Assembly (NCBI GenBank): GCA_944390735.1
Contig: CALXRL010000050.1
Coordinates: 1-64,000, forward strand
Direction: 5' to 3'
From: an uncultured Victivallales bacterium
Lineage (GTDB): Bacteria; Verrucomicrobiota; Lentisphaeria; Victivallales; UBA1829
Length of the DNA: 64,000 nt
This document shows, piece after piece, positions 17,953 through 27,047 of this stretch; positions within the stretch are counted from its first letter, which is position 1; every line of letters begins with the position of its first letter. A model generated the notes under the pieces. It was not told where the DNA came from. It made no database searches and was given only the letters and a program-made list of their open reading frames with translations. A program made the translations under genes and the position numbers.

Positions 17953-20900
17953 TCAGAATCCGTGGTGCCAGTAAGGATCATCCTCTTTTCCGACCGGATA
18001 GAGATAAGGACCGTCGCAGGTCTGCTTTTTCCGATTCTTCTCCGGAGATTCAAACTGAATTTTCACCGGGGATTTCACAATTCCGCCGCTGTTGTTCAGG
18101 TCGTTCAGCTGAATTTGAATCCGGTTGACTCCCGTGCGGAAGAGTTTGCGCGGGATTGGATAGCGGCGCTGGACGCTCCAGTAGCAATCCGGAGCATTCG
18201 TCCGGCCGGTATGGCCGATTTGGACGCCGTTGAAGAAGACGGTGTCCTCGTCGTCGGCCGCACCGATGATGAGATACGCCAGTGCATTATCGGGCAGCTC
18301 CTCCTCCAGATGGAATTCCGTCCGATACCAGAAATATCCAGTATGTCCGGCCCATTCCCTGCGCTGCTTCTGAATCTGTCCGGGGACCCGGATGCTCTTC
18401 CAGGACCGCTTCTCCAGCGACGGGTATGTCGCAGAACGGTCTTTCCCGACGGAAAGTCCCTGCCACGCCTTCGCTGCCAGATCAATCTCTTCGGGCAGGG
18501 AGGAGTTTGTCTGTTTTTCCCTCCACACCCGCAGTTCCGCGGGAGCGCTGATTCCGCCGGTGCTCTCCCGCAGTCCCAGAGCGGAATAGAAATCGTAGTC
18601 GATTCTCAGAAGCAGTTCGTTCGCGCCCCTGCGGAAGAAGGTGGCGGGAATTTCATACTCCCGGACCGCGATCGCCGTTCCGTTCGGATTGGTCTGAAGA
18701 TTGGTGAATCCGGCCGTTTTTCCATTGACGCTCAGAATGTCTGTTCCGCTGATGGAGCCGAACAGAATGCGGACCACCGCGCCCGACGGCGGAGGATTCT
18801 CCAGAACCACCGTTTTTTTACAGAAGAACGTTCCCGCGGGCGACTTCCATTCCACCGCGGCGCTCTGCAGATCGCCGGGCAGCGTGACTTTCCGCCAGAC
18901 GGGGGAATCCGCCCCCGGCAGTTCCGAAGCCTTCGCCGCCAGCCATTCGCCCGAGAGATCCAGCGACAGAATCGCTTCCGCCGCCGCTTTCTGCGCATTC
19001 AGCATCGCCGGAGGAGGCAGTTCCGCGCCCAGATTGGTCAGAAGCTGCCGGATCGTCCGTTCCGACCACTGTTTGTTTTCCTTCAGGTAGTGATTCAGCG
19101 AGACATCCCCGAACAGTTCCGGCGAGAGCTGGCAGAGCACATAGTTCCCTTTCCCGCAGGGAAACTCTTCCAGAATTCCGGTTTCCGTGAGTTTCGGATT
19201 TGCAGCGGCGTCGATCTCCAGATTGCCCTTCCAGAAGAAATCCGCGTTTCCGAGTCCGGCGAGAAGCGGGGCTTTTCCTTTTCCGATCCGCGTCTGATTG
19301 ATGCGTTTCCGTTCCGTCTTCACCGGAAACGGGAGCCAGTCGAACGGAGGCGTTTTCCGCAGCGAAAACACCGTTCCGCCGCGTTCGGCAAACTGGCGAA
19401 GTTCGTTTTTCCGTGACAGAAGATCCTCTGGGGAAAACTCTCCAAGGACGACGATGCCGTTTTCCGGCAGATCGGAGAGGTGTTCCACGCTTTCCGCTCC
19501 GATTCCCAGCTTCTCAAGAAGCGATCGGCCTTTCGTCCCGCCCGCATAGAACACTTTCCGGGAAGCGGGAACGCGGACGGTCGCCGCGTAATGAACCAGA
19601 TTCTTCAGGTAACGCTCCGCCGCGGGGTCGTGTTCGGTCCGGCCGGAGATGTCAAGCTGACTGAAAATCAGAAGTCCGCGTCCTTCCCGCAGTTCGAGGG
19701 CGGCCGCATAGTTTGCGGCGTATTCGCAGTCGATCAGGGTGCGGAAGTTTCCTGTGTCCGGCTTGATGATCGTGACCGTGGCGACGTTGTGCGTATTGCC
19801 CCATTTCATCGGGCGCTGATGATCGCTGCCGTCGTTCCAGGGATAGAACCAGGTGCCGCCGTCGCCGAAGCCGGTTTCCCGGACTCGCCCGGCATTGCGT
19901 GCGACTTCGTAGCCGTCGGTCAGCGAGGCCTCTCCCCGCCAGTAGGCCAGACAGCGGTCGGGAAGTCCCCGCAGAAGCGGATGGCCTTCGGTCCGGCCGA
20001 AGACATTCCGCGGCGAGACATATTCGGTCCGGAACTGGAACCGTTCCCGCAGCGTTTTTTCCTCCTGTTCCAGAATAATGATTTTTTTCCCGAGCCGCAG
20101 GAGCCGTCCCAGATCAATCCCCTCCGGAATCTGCTGATACTCGTACCGGAACGCCCGGCGCCCGAAGACAATGACATCATAATCCTCCAGATTCTCTCCC
20201 CAGACAACCGCATGATACGCAATCCCGCAGCGGTCAAACGCTTTCATGCTTGCAAATTCCGGGTCGATCATGGCGATCCGGCACAGCTCTTTTCGTCGGG
20301 GTTCCGGCGCAAGCACGTCGATGGAACAGGAATCGGAGCGAATCTCTTTTCCGTTCCGCTCGAAAACCACGGAAAGGGTTCCCGAAACGTCGTGTCGGAG
20401 CGTTTCCGGAAGTTTGAACTGGAATGGAAGAAATTTCTGTCCTCCCGCGGGGACAATCTCCGTCTGTTCCGAACGGGCGAGAGTTTTTCCGTCCAGTTCC
20501 AGCGTCCAGCGGCAGAGCACCTTCTCCGGTCGCGGAGAGTTGTTCAGCAGAACCGCTCCCCGCTCCAGCATTTCCCCCGGACGGAACAGATGAGTTTTGA
20601 CCGTGATCTTTTCCTTCGTTCCGGCAAGAAATCCGGTGACCGGTGCCTGACACTCGGCCAGCAGCGTCTCCAGCTTAGGTCCGCAGCCGCCGCCTGCGAA
20701 CATCATGCTCATCATTCCGATCCGGTGGGCCCGGAGAAAGAAATACTGCTGGCGGATCCGATCGCTCCAGATGCGTGCATGAAGCTCATCGGTGGGAGCA
20801 CCCTGAACAAACTGCAGATCGGCAGTCATGCGGATTTTCTTCAGGGCGGCTGTTCGTTCGGCGGCCGTGGAGGCTTTTTTCTGCGCCTCCCGCCGTCTCC

Positions 20901-23523
20901 GCTCCAGGTCGGCTTCCAGACGCTTCAGAAGCTCGTTCTGAAACGGCGTCCGGAGAAAGGCCTCGTCCCCATGGGTGATCGCCGACCACTCGTTCAGACA
21001 GGGAACTCCGTTCCATCCCTTGCCTTTGGAACAGGCGTCCGTCCAGTTCGCATAAAACGGAGCGGCCTGTTCGGAGATGAAAAACGGCTTGGTCGACACC
21101 CTGCTCCAGTACAGTCCTTCCTCAATATATTCCTGAATCGGCTTGAAGCCCTGATATTCGGTGATGTGCCGGGCGTCGTTGAGACTTCCCGCATCCTGCT
21201 GGGTGATGACCGTTCCCGGAGCAAGACGACGCAGAAGATTGATATGCCGGAGCCCCCCCTTCAGAATCTCCCTGCCCAGATGGGAATCGGGAATGTTGAG
21301 CCACGTTCCGTTTGCGTAGAGCGGATTGTACATGCTTCCGTTGTGCGTGCGGTGTCCTCCCATGCTCCCGACATAAATCAGAACGGAGGGATTGTTCCGC
21401 AGTTTGTGAATCCGTTTTTTCAGCAGCTCTTCGATTCCGTTCCAGAACCGGGGATCCTCTCCCTTGCCCGCTCGAACGAGCGCAATGATGCAGTCGCGGA
21501 TGTGCCGTTCCGCCATTCCGACAATCGAGGCGCCCGTCATGCCGGACTCATCCAGAATGCGCGCGTCGCGATGCCCGGTGAAGGCGTAGGTCGCATTGAA
21601 GTGGAGCCGACGGTTCATCCGCGCGGAATCCGGATTCCTCAGAGCCGGCTGAAGCGTCAGAAACAGAGTGACCGGCCGGCCGTTCAGAAGCAGCGCCGGT
21701 CCTTTCGCCGAAACTTCCCGGAACCCGAAACGCTCCTGCGCCATCCGGTCGAGAACGCGTCCTTCGCCGGAGAGCGAAGCGGTCAGGTCATACAGGTACG
21801 GCGCATCCAGTTCCCAGAGGATCGGATCGTTCCAGCTCACGGAAAGAGTCTGTGTTTCCGCGCTCGCCCTTGCCAGGAAACTCTTTTCCGGAAGCTCCCG
21901 GACGATTCGGCCCGCCGCCTGTACCTGCGCTTTCAGTTGATAGCGTCTTCCCTTCTCCAGATTCTTCAGGCGGAAGACCACGGAAAGTTTCCGCTCCGAC
22001 ACCGAGGGAACCGCTTTTGCCGAGGCAATTCCCGCGCCGCGGCTCTCCGGACGAAGCAGGACATCGCCGGTCAGTCCGTATGCCTGAAGCGAGGGCAGTT
22101 TGAACGCGTTCCCCAGAATCTGCCGCGTCAGCTTCATGTATCCGAAGTTCGGATCGGCGGTGACGCAGAGCGCCAGATCCAGCGTTTTTCCGGGAGCGGC
22201 GAACCCGGTGAGGTCGACGGCTCCGCCCGGCCATTCCGTCGTTCCCGCCTTCCGGCCGTTGGCAAAGACATGAACCACCGTGTAGGGATCGTCGATGGAA
22301 AGCATGATCTTCTTTCCGTTCCACGCGGCCGGAACGGCAACGCGCTGACGGTACCAGGCGCGGACCCAGTTCTGTCCGAGATTGGAACTCCAGCCTTTCC
22401 GGCGATCCTGCCACGCGCCGCGCAGTCTGCCGGCCTTCGACCAGTCTTCCGGAACGCGTTCCGGCTCCGGAAACGCTTTTTCGGAGAAAACGGGATCCTC
22501 GTACCACCGTTTGTTGCGGAACGAGCCGACGGGCAGAAACTCCCATTCCCGTTCGGAAAGCGCCAGCGGCATCTGCGCCGGATCGGCGGTGCCGGGATGG
22601 AAAATCTGCAGATCGACCGGCTCCGTTGTCCAGTACGGCACGGAACCGGGTTCCCGGTAGACGCTCTCCAGATAGTACCCGCCGGAGCGTGCGGGAAGCG
22701 GAAGTGTCGGAACCGCCGTCCCGGAGCCAAACGGCAGAAAGGCCGTTTCGGAAACCATATCGCCCTGTCCGTTGACAAGACGCAGCTTGATTTCTCCCTC
22801 TTTCCGCACGGTTCCCGGTTCGGCCTTCAGAGGAATCCGGAGTTTTCCGCCGGCCTCGACTCTGTACGTTCCGTAGAACTCCTCAGGAAGAATCCGCTGG
22901 ACGGGATTTTTCCGGAAACTCTTCGGATCGGGATGATAGCTGAATTCATCAAAGGCTTTGATCCCGGTGCAGTGGAACGAACGGATGAAAAGAAACGATT
23001 CCCGGGTCTCATGAATTTTGATTCCATTCAGATAGAGCTGGAATCGCGCGCCGTTTTCCCCGGCGCCGGGATTGACGACATCCACGCGGTTCCAGCCGCC
23101 CCGGACAAAGGCGGGGAGGGGAACCATCACTTTTTCGGTAAAAAACTTGAGGCTCCAGCCGTCGACCCGTTTCTGCATGTCATAGCGGATCGTTTCCTGT
23201 TTTCCGTTCTTCATCCGGACGAAGTCGAAGATCACGCCCGGAGGCGGATTGTTCCGGAACCGTTCATATCCGGGATCGTACAGGAAGAAACTCAGAACCC
23301 CGGAGCGCCATTCCGGCAGGGCGCGGCCGATGGAATCGCGCAGGAATCCGCCGGATCCGGCGGCTCGAACCTCGGCGGAGAAATAGTCGCGGCATTTTTC
23401 CTGCGGCCACGGATGCCAGCGCCGGATCTCCTCCGGCGAATCAAAATGGTTGACAATCGGCTCCACCGCTCCGCAGAACAATGGCAGAAAAAGACAGAAA
23501 GCCGACACAGATTTCCACTTCAT
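17953..23523 (-). CDS. Giant secreted GH2-like protein (1856 aa) without a recognisable acid/base Glu
   Basis: Signal peptide (MKWKSVSAFCLFLPLFCGA), a concanavalin-like N-terminal domain (to ~residue 240), then a GH2 core: sugar-binding sandwich (IDDPYTVVHVFANGRKAG), immunoglobulin-like domain (WELDAPYLYDLTASL, RFGFREV) and TIM barrel. In GH2 the fourth strand reads HPSVI..W..GNE; here at ~residue 713 it is NNPSVLIYVGSMGGH, without the Glu. A nucleophile-like Glu is kept in PFFISEQA (~814). A glutamine-amidotransferase-like region (RGLLIFSQLDISGR) and two C-terminal galactose-binding-like sandwiches follow (DTVFFNGVQIGHTG in the last). It lies 43 bp behind a pilin-like gene in one operon. It could be a divergent hydrolase or a binding protein. 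Confidence 0.82.
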   Translation of the reverse strand: MKWKSVSAFCLFLPLFCGAVEPIVNHFDSPEEIRRWHPWPQEKCRDYFSAEVRAAGSGGFLRDSIGRALPEWRSGVLSFFLYDPGYERFRNNPPPGVIFDFVRMKNGKQETIRYDMQKRVDGWSLKFFTEKVMVPLPAFVRGGWNRVDVVNPGAGENGARFQLYLNGIKIHETRESFLFIRSFHCTGIKAFDEFSYHPDPKSFRKNPVQRILPEEFYGTYRVEAGGKLRIPLKAEPGTVRKEGEIKLRLVNGQGDMVSETAFLPFGSGTAVPTLPLPARSGGYYLESVYREPGSVPYWTTEPVDLQIFHPGTADPAQMPLALSEREWEFLPVGSFRNKRWYEDPVFSEKAFPEPERVPEDWSKAGRLRGAWQDRRKGWSSNLGQNWVRAWYRQRVAVPAAWNGKKIMLSIDDPYTVVHVFANGRKAGTTEWPGGAVDLTGFAAPGKTLDLALCVTADPNFGYMKLTRQILGNAFKLPSLQAYGLTGDVLLRPESRGAGIASAKAVPSVSERKLSVVFRLKNLEKGRRYQLKAQVQAAGRIVRELPEKSFLARASAETQTLSVSWNDPILWELDAPYLYDLTASLSGEGRVLDRMAQERFGFREVSAKGPALLLNGRPVTLFLTLQPALRNPDSARMNRRLHFNATYAFTGHRDARILDESGMTGASIVGMAERHIRDCIIALVRAGKGEDPRFWNGIEELLKKRIHKLRNNPSVLIYVGSMGGHRTHNGSMYNPLYANGTWLNIPDSHLGREILKGGLRHINLLRRLAPGTVITQQDAGSLNDARHITEYQGFKPIQEYIEEGLYWSRVSTKPFFISEQAAPFYANWTDACSKGKGWNGVPCLNEWSAITHGDEAFLRTPFQNELLKRLEADLERRRREAQKKASTAAERTAALKKIRMTADLQFVQGAPTDELHARIWSDRIRQQYFFLRAHRIGMMSMMFAGGGCGPKLETLLAECQAPVTGFLAGTKEKITVKTHLFRPGEMLERGAVLLNNSPRPEKVLCRWTLELDGKTLARSEQTEIVPAGGQKFLPFQFKLPETLRHDVSGTLSVVFERNGKEIRSDSCSIDVLAPEPRRKELCRIAMIDPEFASMKAFDRCGIAYHAVVWGENLEDYDVIVFGRRAFRYEYQQIPEGIDLGRLLRLGKKIIILEQEEKTLRERFQFRTEYVSPRNVFGRTEGHPLLRGLPDRCLAYWRGEASLTDGYEVARNAGRVRETGFGDGGTWFYPWNDGSDHQRPMKWGNTHNVATVTIIKPDTGNFRTLIDCEYAANYAAALELREGRGLLIFSQLDISGRTEHDPAAERYLKNLVHYAATVRVPASRKVFYAGGTKGRSLLEKLGIGAESVEHLSDLPENGIVVLGEFSPEDLLSRKNELRQFAERGGTVFSLRKTPPFDWLPFPVKTERKRINQTRIGKGKAPLLAGLGNADFFWKGNLEIDAAANPKLTETGILEEFPCGKGNYVLCQLSPELFGDVSLNHYLKENKQWSERTIRQLLTNLGAELPPPAMLNAQKAAAEAILSLDLSGEWLAAKASELPGADSPVWRKVTLPGDLQSAAVEWKSPAGTFFCKKTVVLENPPPSGAVVRILFGSISGTDILSVNGKTAGFTNLQTNPNGTAIAVREYEIPATFFRRGANELLLRIDYDFYSALGLRESTGGISAPAELRVWREKQTNSSLPEEIDLAAKAWQGLSVGKDRSATYPSLEKRSWKSIRVPGQIQKQRREWAGHTGYFWYRTEFHLEEELPDNALAYLIIGAADDEDTVFFNGVQIGHTGRTNAPDCYWSVQRRYPIPRKLFRTGVNRIQIQLNDLNNSGGIVKSPVKIQFESPEKNRKKQTCDGPYLYPVGKEDDPYWHHGF

Positions 23524-23566
23524 TGCAGAAACTCCTTCCCTTGTATGTATATGTATAGGATGTTGC

Positions 23567-24358
23567 TTATCGGATTCCATAAAAAAAGGCTCGTTCGTAA
23601 AGTTTTGAGGTCGGATAGTTCGGATTGAACGGGACACTGAGCAGGTGCGCGGGCGTCTGAAGGGAGACATGACCGTCGTAATAGAGGATATTGGCGTTTC
23701 CCGCATTCGGAGTGACGGTCGGCTGGGAATATTTCTCGCCGCGCGGATCGCCGCTGCCGTGCCGATAGTGCACATTTCCGGTCATGGCGGTGGTGTAAAC
23801 GGCGTTTCCGTTGTCGCTGCGCCGTCCGACATCGAACAGACTGAGCGCCATGGATGGGGTGGTTACCGTACTGGTCTTCCGTCCTTTGGAGGGATCGTTG
23901 GAGTCGTTTCCCGCGGTGATGTTCACATGCAGCTGTCCGAAATTGTAGCCGTAATGTCCGAGCGGAAAGTTGCCGTTCCAGCTGAACAGGCGGTTCTCTT
24001 CCGCCGGACAGACAAAGGTGCTGTTTTTGCCGTCCACCGCGTCGAAAAAGACTCCGTAGGGTTTTTTCAGACGGCGGATTCCCGTATCGTAGGAGTTGCG
24101 TCCGCCGGAGAGCAGAAACGGAAGATCCCACGGGGTGAGACTGTCTCCCGTATAGGCCTTTCCCGGCACGACATAGTCGTCATAGTCGCTGGAATACATT
24201 GCGCTTGCACTCCCGATGCTCCGCAGATTCCCGGCACAGGCGATCGTATGCGTTTTCCTCCGGGCGGACCCCAGCGCCGGAAGAAGCAATGCGGCAAGAA
24301 TGGCAAGAATGCCGATGGCAATGAGAAGTTCCAGAAGCGTAAAACGGTTTGTTTTCAT
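23567..24358 (-). CDS. Pilin-like protein (prepilin N-terminal domain)
   Basis: 263 residues. The N-terminus [21 protein letters not shown] has the type IV pilin/pseudopilin pattern with Glu at +5 and one long hydrophobic helix, but Arg instead of Gly before the expected cleavage site. The soluble part contains CAGNLRSIGSASAMY, FVCPAEENR and a C-terminal NILYYDGHVS block, the pattern of the large Planctomycete/Lentisphaera pilin-like families. Such proteins are thought to be held in the inner membrane or assembled into a type II secretion-like fibre; the exact role is unknown. It is the first gene of an operon with the giant GH2-like protein and has an extended -10 promoter upstream. Confidence 0.88.
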   Translation of the reverse strand: MKTNRFTLLELLIAIGILAILAALLLPALGSARRKTHTIACAGNLRSIGSASAMYSSDYDDYVVPGKAYTGDSLTPWDLPFLLSGGRNSYDTGIRRLKKPYGVFFDAVDGKNSTFVCPAEENRLFSWNGNFPLGHYGYNFGQLHVNITAGNDSNDPSKGRKTSTVTTPSMALSLFDVGRRSDNGNAVYTTAMTGNVHYRHGSGDPRGEKYSQPTVTPNAGNANILYYDGHVSLQTPAHLLSVPFNPNYPTSKLYERAFFYGIR

Positions 24359-24462
24359 GTTGCTGAAATCCTTTTCAAGTCGGGTTCGTTTTTTCCGGTC
24401 CGGAGCCTGGAATTTGTCCGGGGGACCTCTTTCCGTCTCCTCTTCCGGATGCCTTTTTAATC

Positions 24463-24471
24463 ATTATACCA
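24463..24471 (-). promoter_or_regulatory. Extended -10 promoter of the pilin/GH2 operon
   Basis: On the minus strand TGG followed by TATAAT (TATAAT at 24468-24463), an extended -10 element. The -35 region is weak (CTTTTT). It is 45 bp from the divergent promoter of the AraC gene, so both could share an operator region. Confidence 0.5.
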
Positions 24472-24511
24472 GAAAACGGGCGGGGAAAAAGATTTTTTTT
24501 TGCTGTTTTTG

Positions 24512-24539
24512 TTGACTATCCTGCTAAAAGTGTTATGGT
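24512..24539 (+). promoter_or_regulatory. Probable promoter of the AraC-LacI regulator pair
   Basis: TTGACT (24512-24517) and TATGGT (24534-24539) with a 16-base spacer. The -10 element overlaps the first possible ATG (24535), which argues that translation begins at the next in-frame ATG (24562). Confidence 0.45.
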
Positions 24540-24561
24540 AAGCAAAAAAAAGTGGTGGATC

Positions 24562-25458
24562 ATGCTGGAAATTCCGGAAAAAGCCATAGCCGCATTTGAA
24601 ACCCTGACCGGAAAAACGATCTGTGTTCATCCGATGCATTATCTGGTTCAGACGGCGATTCGTAAAAAGTATTATCATTTCTATCCGTTCTGTGAACGCC
24701 GGAAAAAGACGATGGATGCCGTCTGTGTCCGGTTCGACTGGTTCGAGGTGCGGGCGAATTTGTGGAAGTATGCGGACGGGGCCGTGAAAATCTGTCCGGC
24801 GGGTCTTCTGGAATGGGTGATGCCGGTTCTGTTCGAGAAGCGCTGCATCGCCATTCTGTTCGCCGCGGGAAGCCGTCCTCCATCGGAGCTGCCCGACGGG
24901 ATCCCCCTGCTTCGTGCGACGGAGGAGGTCCCGGGAATCCCTCTTTCCGATGAGCCGGAAACCAGCGCCGGGGAAGTGGAAACAATCATGGAGGCGCTGC
25001 GTCAGCTTGCGGCCCGCCTGACGCTCTGGTTTGAGTCGGTTCAGGAAAAGGGACATGATCCGGTGGAACTGGGAAGAGAGGATCTCATCCAGAACTTTTT
25101 CCAGGAGCGATACCGGATGGCCCCGACGCTGAAGGAGCTGGCGGATCTCCTTTTTCTGAGTTCGAGCCGGACCGCGCATCTCGTCCGGGAAATGACCGGA
25201 TTCAGTTTCAGCGAGCTTCTGATGCGGACACGTCTGATTCAGGCGGGCCGACTTCTCCGGGGAACGGATCTGCCCGTTTCCGCCGTGTCGCGGAAGAGCG
25301 GTTTTGAAACCCCGTCCCACTTTTTCCGCGCATTCCGGAAGCACTTCCGCATGACGCCCGCCGAGTACCGCGCGGGAAAAGCTCACGCCGGGGATGAGAA
25401 CTCATCCGGAGCGTCATCCTCCCGGAGACATCGAATGGAAAGGAACGATCGGTCATGA
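24562..25458 (+). CDS. AraC-family transcriptional regulator
   Basis: About 298 residues. The C-terminal ~100 residues are the double helix-turn-helix AraC domain: LKELADLLFLSSSRTAHLVREMTG, then AVSRKSGFETPSHFFRAFRKHFRMTPAEYR. The N-terminal ~150 residues are not a cupin. The segment HPMHYLVQTAIRKKYYHFYPFCERRKK with later KICPAGLLEWVMPVLFEKRCIAILFAAG resembles the PocR-type ligand-sensing domain (tentative). It is divergent from the pilin/GH2 operon, the natural target. Its stop overlaps the ATG of the following LacI gene as ATGA. The start is uncertain: an upstream ATG at 24535 lies inside the putative -10 element. Confidence 0.85.
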   Translation: MLEIPEKAIAAFETLTGKTICVHPMHYLVQTAIRKKYYHFYPFCERRKKTMDAVCVRFDWFEVRANLWKYADGAVKICPAGLLEWVMPVLFEKRCIAILFAAGSRPPSELPDGIPLLRATEEVPGIPLSDEPETSAGEVETIMEALRQLAARLTLWFESVQEKGHDPVELGREDLIQNFFQERYRMAPTLKELADLLFLSSSRTAHLVREMTGFSFSELLMRTRLIQAGRLLRGTDLPVSAVSRKSGFETPSHFFRAFRKHFRMTPAEYRAGKAHAGDENSSGASSSRRHRMERNDRS

Positions 25459-26495
25459 CTCGGAATCCTCCCGCCGGAAAAAAACAGAAGGAGAAGAAAG
25501 TCACCGTCCGGACCATCGCGGAAATGACCGGATACGCGCACTGCACCGTGGCACGCGCGCTCGCCGACCGCGGAAACGTCGCGGAAGAGACCCGGCGGCG
25601 GATCGTCCGCATCGCCATGGAGTCCGGATATGTCAATAAAAGCGAACCTGTGGTTGCGCTCATTCTTCCGCCCTTCGGCCGGGAGATCAGCACGTACAAT
25701 ACCTCCCTGATCGACGAGCTTGTGCGCCATCTCGACCGGGAGGGGTGCCGTTATGAACTCATTCCCGAATCAATGGTCGGGAAACTCAATGAAAAACTGC
25801 TGAACGGCGCAATCTCCCTCTGTTATCTGGGCACGCTGGAAAAACAGTGGGCTTCCCTTCACACCATTCCCCTGGTCTGCATCAACGACTACGGATTCCA
25901 TCTGAACCGCATCTACTCCGTCTCCTCGAACGACCGGCAGGTGATGTCCCTTCTGGTGGAGCATCTGCTTGCCGGCGGACGAAAACGGGTCGTCTATTAC
26001 GAGCTGCACTCCTCCACCAAGAATCAGCGGGAACGGAAAGCCTTTTTCCTTCAGAAGGCGGAGGAGGCCGAGATCGAAATCGTTCCTCTGCCCGAGCGGG
26101 ACCGGAACTGGGGAGAGTTTGTCCGTTCCGCCCGCATTGACGCGGTGATCATTCCTGCGGAAGATCCGGATCTGCGAATCTACGCCCAGATCCGGGAGCA
26201 GGGCCTGCGAATCCCCGACGATGTGGAACTGATTCACTGGTTCTCCAGAAAAATCACCGATGTGCTGATGCCCGGTCAGTTCAGTCCGGGGCAGGATTTC
26301 CCGGAACTGGCCCGTCAGGCGGTCCTCCTGATGAAGCGTCTCTTCCGCGGAGACGAAGCCGTGCACGATCTGTTTGTGGATTACCGGATTTTTCAGTCGG
26401 GAACTCTCTCATCCGGGGCAGAGGGGAACCCTTCCGCGCTTCCCCGTGTCCGCGGCCGGCGGAGCGGCAGGACGCGCCGGGGAAGGGGGAGCTGA
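25455..26495 (+). CDS. LacI-family transcriptional regulator with duplicated 3' end
   Basis: 346 residues. An N-terminal LacI helix-turn-helix (VRTIAEMTGYAHCTVARALADRGNVAEETRRRIVRIA) precedes a sugar-sensing periplasmic-binding fold (VVALILPPFGREISTYN, then VSSNDRQVMSLLVEHLLAGGRKRVVYYE, and DAVIIPAEDPDLRIYAQ). After the natural-looking end (DYRIFQSGTL) there is an Arg/Gly-rich tail of ~30 residues. The last 238 bases of the gene are the first unit of a tandem 243-bp duplication. Cotranscribed with, and coupled by ATGA to, the AraC gene, so two regulators of different families share one mRNA. Confidence 0.88.
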   Translation: MTRNPPAGKKQKEKKVTVRTIAEMTGYAHCTVARALADRGNVAEETRRRIVRIAMESGYVNKSEPVVALILPPFGREISTYNTSLIDELVRHLDREGCRYELIPESMVGKLNEKLLNGAISLCYLGTLEKQWASLHTIPLVCINDYGFHLNRIYSVSSNDRQVMSLLVEHLLAGGRKRVVYYELHSSTKNQRERKAFFLQKAEEAEIEIVPLPERDRNWGEFVRSARIDAVIIPAEDPDLRIYAQIREQGLRIPDDVELIHWFSRKITDVLMPGQFSPGQDFPELARQAVLLMKRLFRGDEAVHDLFVDYRIFQSGTLSSGAEGNPSALPRVRGRRSGRTRRGRGS

Positions 26496-26745
26496 TCGTC
26501 CGATGTTCTGATGCCCGGTCCGTTCAGTTGGGGGCGGAATTTTCCGGAACCGGCCCGTCAGGCGGTCCTTCTGATGAAGCGTCTCTTCCGCGGAGACGAA
26601 GCCGTGCATGATCTGTTTGTGGATCACCGGATTTTTCAGTCGGGAACTCTCTCTTCCGGGGCAGAGGGGAAGCCTTCCTCGCTTCCTCGTGTCCGCGTCC
26701 GGCGGAGCGGCAGGGCACGTCAGGGAAGGGGGAGCCGATCGTCCG
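26258..26745 (+). repeat. 243-bp imperfect tandem duplication of the LacI gene 3' end
   Basis: Unit 1 (26258-26500) and unit 2 (26501-26745) match at ~91% (21 differences counted by eye over 245 bases), offset exactly 243 bases (81 codons). Unit 1 contains the LacI stop (GGG AGC TGA, 26493-26495). In unit 2 the same triplet is CGA, so the frame stays open to ~26846. Unit 2 has no start signal and is treated as non-coding debris or a former gene end. The rest of 26746-26936 holds no gene; a weak hairpin occurs around 26851-26885. Confidence 0.9.
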
Positions 26746-26936
26746 TTTCCGGCAGCGATTTCCGGCGTTTCCGCCGGGCGTCTTTCCTGTTTTCCGGATT
26801 CTTCCGCAACTTTTCTCTGCCGGGTGTCCCGGCGGAGAGGATATGACGACTCTTCCCCCTCCAAAAAATTCTGCCGGAGAGGGGGATTTCCGGTCTGATC
26901 TCATTTTTTGTCTCATTTTGTGTCATTGGCGCCCTC

Positions 26937-26965
26937 TTGTCAAAAGCGCGAGTTTATGATATAAT
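26937..26965 (+). promoter_or_regulatory. Sigma-70 promoter of the third pilin/GH2 operon
   Basis: TTGTCA (26937-26942) and a perfect TATAAT (26960-26965) with a 17-base spacer, ~83 bp upstream of the pilin-like ATG at 27048. Confidence 0.72.
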
Positions 26966-27047
26966 GATAACCGGAGCCGTCGAAGAGACGGAGGAAGGAT
27001 CGTAAAACCGGGAAGAGTTTGAACCCCCGTTCAAAAAGAGGTGGACA

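Noticed and set aside
26511..26846. Separate small gene made from the second duplication unit
   Set aside because: No Shine-Dalgarno, the protein is a duplicate of the LacI C-terminus followed by Arg/Phe/Ser-rich nonsense; better explained as duplicated debris.
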